From NCBI GenBank assembly GCA_002392405.1, contig DGGY01000036.1, positions 57,552-121,551 of the forward strand: a stretch of DNA of 64,000 nucleotides. The letters are read 5' to 3'. The position numbers and the translations under genes were made by a program. This DNA comes from Treponema sp. UBA3862. GTDB taxonomy: Bacteria; Spirochaetota; Spirochaetia; Treponematales; Treponemataceae. The notes under the pieces are model-generated. The model did no database searches and was not told the origin of the DNA. It saw only the letters and a list, made by a program, of their open reading frames with translations. This document shows, piece after piece, positions 34,863 to 42,509 of this stretch; position 1 is the stretch's first letter; the number at the start of each line of letters is the position of its first letter.

Positions 34863-36053
34863 CTACTTTTCAATATCTTCTACAATATAACCGTCTTCTG
34901 CAGACCAGGAAATATATACTGTGTCTTTCCATTGAATTTCAGGACCGTCGTCCAGGTAGTTTGTATGCTGTTTGAAAACCTTTACGATAGTGCCTGTTTT
35001 TTCAAGTTTTACATAGAATTTTGACTGGAAGCCCGTGTAAACAGGTTCTTCTACGATTCCCTTGAAAACGTTTATGTCTTTGCGCCCGTGAACGTCAGGT
35101 TCTTCGAGAGTGATGCGGATTTTTTCAGGACGGATTGTAAAGGCAACTTTCTGTCCTTCGTCAGTGTGCTCATAGTCTGTTACGAGAATATTTTTATCTT
35201 CTTCTTTTGTAGCCTGAGTGTCGCCTTTAAGCTGTGCCTGAAGACCGAGGGCAGGAGTGTTGAGTGTTACCATGTACTCTTCTCCTGATTTAGCCTTGTA
35301 GCCTTCGCATTTTACTACAGTTGATTCAAAAAGGTTTGTTTCGCCGATGAACTGCGCTACAAACTGTGTAGCAGGATTTTCGTAGATTTCAAAAGGTGTG
35401 CCGATCTGAAGGACATTTCCTTTATTCATTACTGCAATGCGGTCAGAAACAGCAAGCGCTTCACTCTGGTCGTGTGTTACAAAGATGAAGGTGATTCCGA
35501 TTTTGTCATGCAGGTGATCAAGTTCAACAAGAAGACTTGAGCGGAGCTTTGCATCCAGGGCAGAAAGAGGTTCATCAAGGAGAAGAACTTTAGGCTCATT
35601 GATAAGGGCACGTGCAATGGCAACGCGCTGTCTCTGTCCGCCTGAGAGCTGGTTCGGCTTTTTGTACATGTGTTCTTCAAGCTGAACAAGTGAAAGGTAT
35701 TTTCTTACTTTTTCTTCAACAACAGCATTATCTTCTTTTTTGAGTCTTAAAGAGAAAGCAACATTCTCAAATACCGTCATGTGCGGGAAAAGTGCGTAAG
35801 ACTGAAATACAGTGTTTGACTGGCGTTTGTTCGGAGGAAGGCCTACTACGTTAGTGTCATCAAAAAGAACGGCACCTTCATCCGGGTTTTCAAAGCCGGC
35901 TAAAATTCTCAAAAGTGTTGTTTTACCGCATCCTGAAGGCCCGAGCAGAGTAAAAAATTCTCCCTGCTTAATGGTAAAATCAATGTCATTCAGTGCAACA
36001 AAATCGCCAAACTGTTTGGACACATGGTCAATTTTAACCTGACTTCCGTTCAA
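34863..36053 (-). CDS. potA: polyamine ABC transporter ATP-binding protein PotA
   Basis: A protein of 396 residues. Walker A GPSGCGKTT, Q-loop, signature LSGGQRQRVAIARAL, Walker B VLLLDEPLSALD, switch His in FVTHDQSEAL, and a C-terminal TOBE region (about 235-390). The start codon is TTG at 36053: ACGAGGT lies 7 nt upstream and the protein starts properly at NGSQVKIDHVSKQFG; no ATG or GTG serves in frame. It is the first gene of potABCD and energises polyamine uptake. The C-terminal regulatory domain has an insert rich in Lys, Glu and Asp (about 275-300). Confidence 0.93.
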   Translation of the reverse strand: MNGSQVKIDHVSKQFGDFVALNDIDFTIKQGEFFTLLGPSGCGKTTLLRILAGFENPDEGAVLFDDTNVVGLPPNKRQSNTVFQSYALFPHMTVFENVAFSLRLKKEDNAVVEEKVRKYLSLVQLEEHMYKKPNQLSGGQRQRVAIARALINEPKVLLLDEPLSALDAKLRSSLLVELDHLHDKIGITFIFVTHDQSEALAVSDRIAVMNKGNVLQIGTPFEIYENPATQFVAQFIGETNLFESTVVKCEGYKAKSGEEYMVTLNTPALGLQAQLKGDTQATKEEDKNILVTDYEHTDEGQKVAFTIRPEKIRITLEEPDVHGRKDINVFKGIVEEPVYTGFQSKFYVKLEKTGTIVKVFKQHTNYLDDGPEIQWKDTVYISWSAEDGYIVEDIEK

Positions 36054-36060
36054 TGTGAGT

Positions 36061-36145
36061 ACCTCGTAATTGTTATAACCCGACTTCAGGGGGTTTTGAT
36101 GAAAAACAGAACATCTGTAAAAGTTAAAATATGACTAATATTATA
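36061..36145 (-). promoter_or_regulatory. potA leader: -10 box, hairpin and ribosome-binding site
   Basis: In the 197-bp gap upstream of potA, TATAAT lies on the minus strand at 36145-36140. A short AACCC/GGGTT hairpin (36095-36077) comes next, followed by the ACGAGGT site for the TTG start. The -35 box is unclear. The rest of the gap (36146-36250) is AT-rich without a gene. Confidence 0.45.
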
Positions 36146-36250
36146 AATTGTCTATAAGTTTTTTAAATTTTTTAGAAAAATTATATTTAGAAAAAAAATA
36201 GTCTGTTGTCTTCAGTGATTATCTGAAAACAGCGCAGAATTATCAGTGCC

Positions 36251-36592
36251 TTAGATGAAATATTCAAGGAGCATATATGCAATCGTTCCGCTGAATATGC
36301 TTATCATGCTGTTGCCTTTCCAGAGATGAAGAACTGCTGTAAGGGCTGCACCTGTGACTGCAGGAATTCCCCATGGCCTTTGTGTAAAGGTCAGGTATTT
36401 TGCATCGCACAGACAGTAGACGATAAGAACGCCGATTACCATTGCCGGAATGTATTTTTCGATAAAGCGCAGTATTCTCGGCGGCTTTTTTTTGCTGAAA
36501 AGGATAAAAGGAAAAGCCCTCAGTAAAAACATCAGAACTGCACAGGCTATGGTTGCAATAACAGCGTTGACAAGTGTAAGCCTCATCTCCAT
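36251..36592 (-). CDS. azlD: AzlD-family membrane protein
   Basis: A protein of 113 residues with four short hydrophobic segments and the AzlD pattern RAFPFILFSKKKPPRILRFIEKYIPAMVIGVLIVYCL. It is the small partner of AzlC. Together they are linked to export of branched-chain amino acids in other bacteria. The ATG shares a base with the azlC stop, so the two are translationally coupled. Confidence 0.9.
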   Translation of the reverse strand: MEMRLTLVNAVIATIACAVLMFLLRAFPFILFSKKKPPRILRFIEKYIPAMVIGVLIVYCLCDAKYLTFTQRPWGIPAVTGAALTAVLHLWKGNSMISIFSGTIAYMLLEYFI

Positions 36593-37344
36593 TATTCTGC
36601 CTCCTTCTGCGGTTCTTCCTGAATTTTAGCAGCTGAAGTTTTTTTATTGATTACACCGCGTACAAGAATCAGTGCTGCAATTCCAAGTGAAAGGGAAACG
36701 ATTAAAACCTGCTGTGAAGGAAGAATCTTCAGCTGGGCAAGTATTACAGCTGTAAGGGCTGTCGCAATTCCGCAGGCTGACGGGAAAAAATCCCCGCTTT
36801 TTTTAATCTGTTCTATCATAAGGACAATAAAGAGCGCATTGAGTGCAAAATCAACTCCCGCAAAGCTGAACGGAAGAACTGTACCTAAAACTGCTCCGAT
36901 GATTCCGCCTGCAAGCCAGTAAGACCAGTTCATTGCGGCAATAAATGAATAGAATTGTCCCGGGTGCTCGCCTTCAGGAACATCGGTTGATGTAACAAGG
37001 GCGTAAGTTTCGTCTGTCAGTGCAAAAATAAGAAAGTATTTCCATTTGCCCACATTGCTTTCGTCGTATTTTTTTAAGAGGGAAAGCCCGTAAACAATGT
37101 GGCGGATTCCAACAAAAAACTGTGTTATTAAAAAAGCAGGAAGGGGAGCGCCGGCAGCCATAAGTCCGATGCCGATATACTGTCCGGTACCTGAAAAAAT
37201 TGTAAGCCCCATAAAGAGTGCCATCCACCAGGGATAGCCGGCATTTACAACCATGAGCCCGAACGGAATTCCAATTGAAATATAACCGAAAAAAATCGGC
37301 AGAGTAAGCTTAAGTCCGTGACGAACGGTTTCTTTTTTTAACAT
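36592..37344 (-). CDS. azlC: AzlC-family branched-chain amino acid exporter subunit
   Basis: A protein of 250 residues with about seven membrane helices and the AzlC signature (LPIFFGYISIGIPFGLMVVNAGYPWWMALFMGLTIFSGTGQYIGIGLMAAGAPL; GIRHIVYGLSLLKKY). CAGGAGT immediately precedes the ATG, and TATAAT lies 8 nt further upstream (37357-37352 on the minus strand), so this start and promoter are well supported. The C-terminal 15 residues are charged. It is coupled to azlD downstream. Confidence 0.92.
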   Translation of the reverse strand: MLKKETVRHGLKLTLPIFFGYISIGIPFGLMVVNAGYPWWMALFMGLTIFSGTGQYIGIGLMAAGAPLPAFLITQFFVGIRHIVYGLSLLKKYDESNVGKWKYFLIFALTDETYALVTSTDVPEGEHPGQFYSFIAAMNWSYWLAGGIIGAVLGTVLPFSFAGVDFALNALFIVLMIEQIKKSGDFFPSACGIATALTAVILAQLKILPSQQVLIVSLSLGIAALILVRGVINKKTSAAKIQEEPQKEAE

Positions 37345-37371
37345 ACTCCTGATTATAGCATTTTTGCATAT

Positions 37372-37400
37372 TTGTAGAAACAGGTATTGTGTGGTAAAAT
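37372..37400 (+). promoter_or_regulatory. promoter of the small membrane protein at 37455
   Basis: TTGTAG (37372-37377), 17-nt spacer, TGG then TAAAAT (37395-37400). The start codon is 55 nt downstream with AAGGAG in the leader. The region is divergent from azlC. Confidence 0.5.
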
Positions 37401-37454
37401 GCGGACAGTTGCACCGCCTGTGCGGAGTTTTACTTAAGGAGTTTTTGAGAAAAA

Positions 37455-37697
37455 ATGACAGCTATATTATTTGGTCTTATTTTAATTGCATTTAGTATCT
37501 GTGCCTGTCTTCCTCAGGTTTTAGGCTGGGGAGATTTTATTATCCAGGCCTTAAAGGGTGTTCTTCCCGTTGTTGCTGCACTTACAGGTATTGTTGCAGT
37601 ATTCATCGGATTTGCAGACATTAAGGATAAAAAAGAAGCCCGTAAAGAAGAAATAGAAGCGGCAAAAGCTGCTGAAGAAGCGCAGAAAACTGAATAA
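37455..37697 (+). CDS. small two-helix membrane protein
   Basis: A protein of 80 residues. It has two hydrophobic helices (about 4-24, ILFGLILIAFSICACLPQVL, and 33-53, LKGVLPVVAALTGIVAVFIGFAD), then a charged helical tail of Lys, Glu and Ala (DIKDKKEARKEEIEAAKAAEEAQK). AAGGAG 13 nt upstream supports the start. No known domain is recognised. It sits between azlC and the ribosomal-protein operon but has its own promoter and a separate downstream promoter for rplM. Confidence 0.75.
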   Translation: MTAILFGLILIAFSICACLPQVLGWGDFIIQALKGVLPVVAALTGIVAVFIGFADIKDKKEARKEEIEAAKAAEEAQKTE

Positions 37698-37713
37698 AAC
37701 GGCATAATCTTTA

Positions 37714-37742
37714 TTGACCAAAAATTGAAAAAATTTTATATT
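37714..37742 (+). promoter_or_regulatory. promoter of the rplM-rpsI operon
   Basis: TTGACC (37714-37719), 17-nt spacer, TATATT (37737-37742). The predicted start near 37749 leaves a leader of about 104 nt before rplM. Confidence 0.65.
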
Positions 37743-37759
37743 AATTATCCCCGTATATG

Positions 37760-37823
37760 CGCAGATAAATGCTTCAATATCTGCGGTGTGCCGGTTTTGA
37801 TGATGCAAAGCAGGACAGGCACA
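37760..37823 (+). promoter_or_regulatory. structured L13 leader with two hairpins
   Basis: Hairpin 1: CGCAGATA (37760-37767) with TATCTGCG (37778-37785), loop 10 nt. Hairpin 2: TGTGCC (37787-37792) with GGCACA (37818-37823), enclosing 25 nt. Both lie between the promoter and the AAGGT site of rplM. Autogenous L13 leaders are known in other phyla; this may be the spirochaete counterpart. Confidence 0.5.
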
Positions 37824-37852
37824 AGAGACTTTTTAGTACAAGGTATATACAA

Positions 37853-38281
37853 ATGAAAACTTTATTCGTTAAAGATTACGAACAGAAACGCGACTGGTAC
37901 GTTATTGACGCTGCCGGTAAACCACTTGGACGCGTTGCAGCAAAGGCAGCAGCAGTTGTTCGCGGAAAGAACAAGGCTACTTACACACCAAACCAGGCTA
38001 TGGGCGACTTCGTTGTTATTATCAATGCAGACAAAGTTGTTGTAACTGGAAACAAGAATGATGATATGCTCTATCGTCACTACACAGGATTTGTCGGCGG
38101 TCTCCGTGAATATTCATTCGCTAAACTCCTGGAAAGAAAACCAACTGAACCACTTGCACGTACAATCTATGGTATGCTTCCAAACGGACGTCTTGGACGC
38201 AAAATGTTTGAAAGTGTAAAAATTTATGCAGGTTCTGACTACCCTCAGAAGGCTCAGAATCCAAAGCCGCTTGAAGTGTAA
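37853..38281 (+). CDS. rplM: 50S ribosomal protein L13
   Basis: A protein of 142 residues from ATG 37853 (MKTLFVKDYEQKRDWYVIDAAGKPLGRVAAKAA), with AAGGT 8 nt upstream; the 28 codons further upstream are leader sequence. Family landmarks: the WYVIDA..LGRLA-type start, GDFVVIINADKVVVTGNK, YRHYTGFVGGLRE and YGMLPNGRLGRKMFESVKIYAGSDYPQKAQNPK. It is the first gene of the conserved rplM-rpsI pair. L13 binds 23S rRNA early in 50S assembly. Confidence 0.98.
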   Translation: MKTLFVKDYEQKRDWYVIDAAGKPLGRVAAKAAAVVRGKNKATYTPNQAMGDFVVIINADKVVVTGNKNDDMLYRHYTGFVGGLREYSFAKLLERKPTEPLARTIYGMLPNGRLGRKMFESVKIYAGSDYPQKAQNPKPLEV

Positions 38282-38294
38282 TTAGGAGTCTATG

Positions 38295-38687
38295 ATGGTT
38301 AAGAATATTGCAATCGGTACAGGTAGAAGAAAGACAGCTACAGCACGTGTTTTCCTCCGTGATGGTAGCGGAAAAATCGTTGTAAACGGTAAAGATGTTG
38401 CTGAATACTTTAACTCAGAAGAGCAGGTACGCATCGTACACCAGCCTCTCTTAGTTACAAGCAACGAAAATAAATTTGACATCTTAATCAACGTTGTTGG
38501 TGGTGGTCTTAACGGTCAGGCTGAAGCTTGTCTTCACGGACTTTCAAGAGCACTTCTCCAGGTTGATCCTGATGCTCATACATCACTTAAGGCTAACGGA
38601 TTCCTTACACGCGACAGCCGCATGGTTGAACGTAAAAAGTATGGACAGCGTGGTGCACGCCGCCGCTTCCAGTTCTCAAAACGCTAA
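38295..38687 (+). CDS. rpsI: 30S ribosomal protein S9
   Basis: A protein of 130 residues. ATG 38295 is preferred over the adjacent ATG at 38292 because AGGAG (38284-38288) is 6 nt rather than 3 nt away. Landmarks: [49 protein letters not shown], and the C-terminal [17 protein letters not shown] whose basic tail reaches the P-site tRNA. It starts 13 nt after rplM. Confidence 0.98.
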   Translation: MVKNIAIGTGRRKTATARVFLRDGSGKIVVNGKDVAEYFNSEEQVRIVHQPLLVTSNENKFDILINVVGGGLNGQAEACLHGLSRALLQVDPDAHTSLKANGFLTRDSRMVERKKYGQRGARRRFQFSKR

Positions 38688-38708
38688 GGAATACTTTATT
38701 TTTCCTAT

Positions 38709-39320
38709 ATGCGCTTAAGTGCCATAAAACAGGCTTCGTCAGATGTAGTAGAAATTACTTCTGAAGACGGGCCTGTTTTTTTTGTCAGGCTTTCTTTTCT
38801 TTCTCTCATAAAGCCGGAGGAACTTACTGCCGGTTCTGAGTTTGTACTTGAAAAGGAAGAAGACCTGATAGATGCAGGGCTAGCCTTTGCCGCAGAAAGA
38901 AAAGCAGAAGACTATCTTTCAAGAAGTGAACAGTGCAGGGCGGGGCTTGAAAAAAAACTTTTACATAAACAGCATTCAAAAAAAGCCGTAGAAAGAGCCC
39001 TTGATTTTCTTGAAGGCAGGGGACTTCTTGATGACATGAGGTATTGTTCCTGCTGGCTCCGCTCACATACTTCAGCAAAACCTCAGGGACGAACAAGGCT
39101 GACAGGGGAATTAATCAGCAGGGGAATATCCTGTGGAAATGCACAGAAAGCTGTAAATGAGTTTTTTGAAACCGTGGATGAAGAAGAAATGTGCCTTAAA
39201 GCTTTAAAAAAGGCAATAAAAGCAGGAAAAAATGGAGAAAAACTGCTTAAATTCATGATAGATTCGGGTTTTTCGTATAGAATGGTAACGAGATATATTA
39301 AAAATTCAATCGGGGAATAA
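38709..39320 (+). CDS. recX: RecX-family regulatory protein
   Basis: A protein of 203 residues. The N-terminal half is divergent. The RecX helical repeats run from about residue 58 (AERKAEDYLSRSEQCRAGLEKKLLHKQHSKKAVERALDFLEGRGLLDDMRYCSCWLRS) through TRLTGELISRGISCGNAQKAV. RecX binds RecA filaments and modulates recombination; recA is not in this window. It starts 21 nt after rpsI without a good ribosome-binding site. The following gene starts 3 nt after its stop, so it is probably read through from the ribosomal operon. Confidence 0.85.
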   Translation: MRLSAIKQASSDVVEITSEDGPVFFVRLSFLSLIKPEELTAGSEFVLEKEEDLIDAGLAFAAERKAEDYLSRSEQCRAGLEKKLLHKQHSKKAVERALDFLEGRGLLDDMRYCSCWLRSHTSAKPQGRTRLTGELISRGISCGNAQKAVNEFFETVDEEEMCLKALKKAIKAGKNGEKLLKFMIDSGFSYRMVTRYIKNSIGE

Positions 39321-39323
39321 TTG

Positions 39324-39920
39324 ATGGCAAAGAAAAATGACAAACCGGAGGTCTTTTCGGCCCTGGAAGTTGCAAATATCTGTGGTGTTGTAAATCAGAC
39401 CGCAATTAACTGGATTAAAGGCGGTCATTTAAAGGCTTTTACTACACCTGGCGGACAGTACAGGGTTTATCCTGACGACCTCGCCGAATTTATGAAAAAC
39501 CGCGATATGCGCATCCCGGCGGAGCTTGAAGAAAAGTGTTCTGCTTCAGTTCTCGCAAAAAAAAGCATTCTGATTGTTGATGATGACAGGGGGCTTAATA
39601 CAGTTATTGCCAGATTTTTAGGTAAAAAGTTTAAGGACAGTACTGTTGAAATATATCAGGCCTTTGACGGTTTTGAAGCAGGCGTTTTAATGACTGAAAA
39701 GCATCCCGGCGTCCTGATTCTTGACCTGGATCTTCCGGGCGTTGACGGTTTTAGTCTTTGCAAAAGAATCCGCGGTGATTCCAGTTTCGGCAAGCCTGTA
39801 ATTGCAGTTGTTACCGCCCTTGAAGACAATTCAGTTGAAGCGCGGGTTAAAGAACTTGGAGTTGATTACTTTTTCAAAAAGCCCCTGAACCTGCTTGAGA
39901 TTGCAGAGGCTGTTTTCTAG
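39324..39920 (+). CDS. response-regulator protein with N-terminal MerR/excisionase-type helix-turn-helix
   Basis: A protein of 198 residues from ATG 39324 (CGGGGA about 7 nt upstream). Residues about 10-55 (VFSALEVANICGVVNQTAINWIKGGHLKAFTTPGGQYRVYPDDLAEFMK) form a MerR-like helix-turn-helix as in excisionases. Residues about 80-198 are a receiver domain (ILIVDDDRGL; phosphorylated Asp in LILDLDLPGVDGF; Thr in VTALED; Lys in FFKKPLN). The order DNA-binding then receiver is the reverse of the usual one. No histidine kinase is adjacent. Its 3' end overlaps sppA by 4 bp on the opposite strand. Confidence 0.88.
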   Translation: MAKKNDKPEVFSALEVANICGVVNQTAINWIKGGHLKAFTTPGGQYRVYPDDLAEFMKNRDMRIPAELEEKCSASVLAKKSILIVDDDRGLNTVIARFLGKKFKDSTVEIYQAFDGFEAGVLMTEKHPGVLILDLDLPGVDGFSLCKRIRGDSSFGKPVIAVVTALEDNSVEARVKELGVDYFFKKPLNLLEIAEAVF

Positions 39921-40867
39921 TTTACAATATAAGAAAGATAAGTCCCCTGGTTGAAGGCAGCCCGGGGATTTTTTATTGCACTGATTCCTTCAAGGAGAAG
40001 TGAGCGCAGGCTTTCATTTTTTTCATAGCGGTAGCTGCGGAAAATGAGGCTGTCAAAATTATAATCAGCTTTTACGGCTTCTTTAGCCTCTTCGATTGTC
40101 AGTACGTCATCTACAAGGCCGTTTTCTTTTGCCTGTTTTGCTGAATATATTCTTCCGTCTGCAAGTTCGCGGACTTTATCAATTTTCATTTTGCGGGAAC
40201 GGCTTACAATCTGAGTAAACTGGTCATAGGCTTCGTCGGCAAGGCTCTGCATAATCTGAAGCTGTTCTTCTGTCGGGCTTTCATTCCAGTTGAGCATGTT
40301 TTTATTTTTGCCGGCATGAATTGTGGTTGATTTGATTCCGATTTTTGACATAAGTTCTGTTGCGTCAATTGTACTTGCGCTGATTACGCCGATTGAACCT
40401 GTGATTGTATTGCGGTTTGCGTAAATTTTATCTGCCGCACAGGCGATGTAGTAACCGCCTGAAGCTGCCATTGTCCCAAAATAAGCGTATACATTTTTTC
40501 CTGAGGTTTTGTAATCGTTTAAGGCGAGGTAAGCTTCGTCTGAATGGTAAACGGTTCCTCCCGGTGAATTGATGAATAAAAGAATTCCCTTGTTTTTGTC
40601 GTCTGCCTTAAGTTTTCTGATTGAGGATAAAAGCCACTGCTGGTTATAGTCCTGCCCTTTTTCCTGGATTACACCAGAAATGTCTATAACTGCAATGTAT
40701 GGTTTTGAACTGTTTCCGAGGGATGAGAGCTTTCCGCCTGAATTTTCTGAAAAGCCGAAAGGAATGGAAGAAGATTTAGCGGCACTCACTTTTTTCATAA
40801 TGCCTGTTCCTGCTGCGATAAGTACGACTATCAGTAAAATTACAAGTCCTTTGCTGCTTTCTTTCAT
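39917..40867 (-). CDS. sppA: signal peptide peptidase SppA (36-kDa type)
   Basis: A protein of 316 residues. It has one N-terminal membrane anchor (GLVILLIVVLIAAGTGIM) and a Ser-Lys protease domain: INSPGGTVYHSDEAY, nucleophile Ser in MAASGGYYIACAADKI, TGSIGVIS, and general-base Lys in AGKNKNML. It degrades leftover signal peptides in the membrane. GGAG lies 11 nt upstream of the ATG. It converges on the HTH-receiver gene and is the last of three minus-strand genes (CYTH, DUF975-like, sppA). Confidence 0.93.
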   Translation of the reverse strand: MKESSKGLVILLIVVLIAAGTGIMKKVSAAKSSSIPFGFSENSGGKLSSLGNSSKPYIAVIDISGVIQEKGQDYNQQWLLSSIRKLKADDKNKGILLFINSPGGTVYHSDEAYLALNDYKTSGKNVYAYFGTMAASGGYYIACAADKIYANRNTITGSIGVISASTIDATELMSKIGIKSTTIHAGKNKNMLNWNESPTEEQLQIMQSLADEAYDQFTQIVSRSRKMKIDKVRELADGRIYSAKQAKENGLVDDVLTIEEAKEAVKADYNFDSLIFRSYRYEKNESLRSLLLEGISAIKNPRAAFNQGTYLSYIVN

Positions 40868-40930
40868 TTTTATTATTCTCCGTTTTATTAATTAAAAGTA
40901 ACTGCGTTTATATTTGATTTATATTTGAAT

Positions 40931-41692
40931 TTAACAGATAAAATCTTTATCTGCAATTTCGCCTTTATTTAGTGCCTGCATTTTCAAATCTTTGTAGGCA
41001 TTAATGCAGGTCATGTTGTAGTAAGGAATTACCCAGATTAAAAGAATTCCGAGGGTAAAGGCGCTTAAAATGAACCAGCCGATAAAGCTTAAATCCATGA
41101 TGAAAAGATCTGCTTTATGACCTTTTGTCATTGCCTTGCTTATGTTCATTGCCTTTGTGACTGAAATTCCAGGGTTTTCGGCGATTATGTAAAACATCTG
41201 GCGGTAGCTGTAGCTTTTTACGATTCCAGGAATTAAAAACAAAAAGCTCCACAGAGTAACCCAGAGGGAATACCAGAGCATGCTGAAAGCGCCTTTTACA
41301 AAATGCGTAAAGGCTGAAATATAGACGTTTAACGAGACTTTCTGAGTCGTTTTATAATACTCGTTGTAAACGGTGTTCTTTGCAAATACAAGGATTCCTG
41401 TAATGGAAATCATAATTACCGACAAAAGGAAATCCAGCGGGCTTGAAGTATTGAAAGAGTTTAAGTTTGAGGAACCGAATTCCCAGTGGTAAGAAAAAGA
41501 GTCTGCTGCAGGTGCGCTTACAAAACTGCTTTCCTGAGAAGCTGAGGAAGAGGGGAGTTTTATATTTGATTTGAACTCATTGCTGAACAGAGAGAGTATT
41601 AGAAAATTGATTACTGTAATGTAAATGGTTAAGAGTCTTCTACCGTTTAACTGGAGTGAAGCCTGCTTTTTGTATTCTTTTCTTGAGAACAT
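40931..41692 (-). CDS. DUF975-like integral membrane protein
   Basis: A protein of 253 residues with a basic N-terminus (MFSRKEYKKQASLQLNGRR) and about five to six membrane helices. The conserved block VTLWSFLFLIPGIVKSYSYRQMFYIIAENPGISVTKAMNISKAMTKGHKADLF, with IPG-IVK-SY and the helix Sxxm-kG-k, is typical of DUF975. The function is not known for the family. The ATG directly abuts the stop of the CYTH gene upstream, implying coupled translation. Confidence 0.8.
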   Translation of the reverse strand: MFSRKEYKKQASLQLNGRRLLTIYITVINFLILSLFSNEFKSNIKLPSSSASQESSFVSAPAADSFSYHWEFGSSNLNSFNTSSPLDFLLSVIMISITGILVFAKNTVYNEYYKTTQKVSLNVYISAFTHFVKGAFSMLWYSLWVTLWSFLFLIPGIVKSYSYRQMFYIIAENPGISVTKAMNISKAMTKGHKADLFIMDLSFIGWFILSAFTLGILLIWVIPYYNMTCINAYKDLKMQALNKGEIADKDFIC

Positions 41693-42289
41693 TTATTTTT
41701 CTCCCTTTAATTCACTGAGCATCTGTGAATAATAGCGTTTTTCGATTTTATCTTCTGTAACGCCGCATTTTGAAAGGAGTTTTAAAAGTTTTTCCTGTGC
41801 TTCTGTTACCTGTTTTTCGTCGTTATGTTCAGAAAGAATTTCAATTTCGATGAAATCTCCGAGTTTTTCTACCGTGCATAATTCAAGATGAGCGCTGTCG
41901 TAGTGCCAGGCAAGGACGATTTTGTGTTTTGTAAGGGTGCTTTTAAAGCCAGTGTCTTCAAGGAAGGCTTCAAAAGGTTCTGCTTCAGTAAGGAAGGTTT
42001 CTTTTTCGTCATTTACTTCAAAAGAAAGTCCGTCATCTTCCCGTACTTCTTTGCGCTTGTAGGTAAAAATAACTGATTTATGGGCTGAAGTGTGGGGTGC
42101 GTCAGGAATTTCTTTTGTTGTAAAAGGCCTTTCTTTTCTGATGCGGATTTTGATGGTTTTTCCGTTGATTGTATTTTCGTAATAGGTGTCATCTTTTTCT
42201 ACGGCGCCTGCAAAATCAGCAAAGCGCTCAAGATTTTTTATGACTTTTGCCCTGTCCTCGACATGAGCTTTTATTTCAATTTCGTACAT
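41693..42289 (-). CDS. CYTH-domain protein (class IV adenylate cyclase/triphosphatase-like)
   Basis: A protein of 198 residues starting MYEIEIKAHV, the EXEXK metal/phosphate motif of CYTH tunnel enzymes. Further conserved pieces are IKIRIRKE, FTYKRKE, FEVND, and LGDFIEIEIL near the C-terminus. Members include class IV adenylate cyclases (CyaB), thiamine triphosphatase and inorganic triphosphatase; sequence alone does not separate these. It is the first gene of the CYTH-DUF975-sppA run. Confidence 0.87.
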   Translation of the reverse strand: MYEIEIKAHVEDRAKVIKNLERFADFAGAVEKDDTYYENTINGKTIKIRIRKERPFTTKEIPDAPHTSAHKSVIFTYKRKEVREDDGLSFEVNDEKETFLTEAEPFEAFLEDTGFKSTLTKHKIVLAWHYDSAHLELCTVEKLGDFIEIEILSEHNDEKQVTEAQEKLLKLLSKCGVTEDKIEKRYYSQMLSELKGEK

Positions 42290-42327
42290 GAAATAATTTT
42301 AGCATGGAGGGAGAAAATATTCCACCG

Positions 42328-42432
42328 CGATTGACTGCGGCAGGGATTGGAGCACCTTTAGTCCGCATGGCGGATGAAGCGCAGGCGGAAGTGCGGAAAG
42401 CCCGGCACGGCGCTTGCGGCGTGGGCGCCCTT
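42328..42432. other. GC-rich intergenic island between divergent genes
   Basis: About 105 bp of very GC-rich sequence between the divergent CYTH and epimerase genes. It contains CCGCATGGCGG, a GCGCAGGCGG/GCGCTTGCGG near-repeat and ends in palindromic GGGCGCCC followed by TTTT. It has no plausible open frame. Because both neighbours point away from it, the hairpins cannot be their terminators. It is a candidate small RNA or dispersed repeat. Confidence 0.42.
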
Positions 42433-42509
42433 TTGGTTAAAATAAAAAACATCAAAACGCCCCTCTTTGACTGACAGATGAGGGATTTTATAACAGACTG
42501 GAGATAAAA

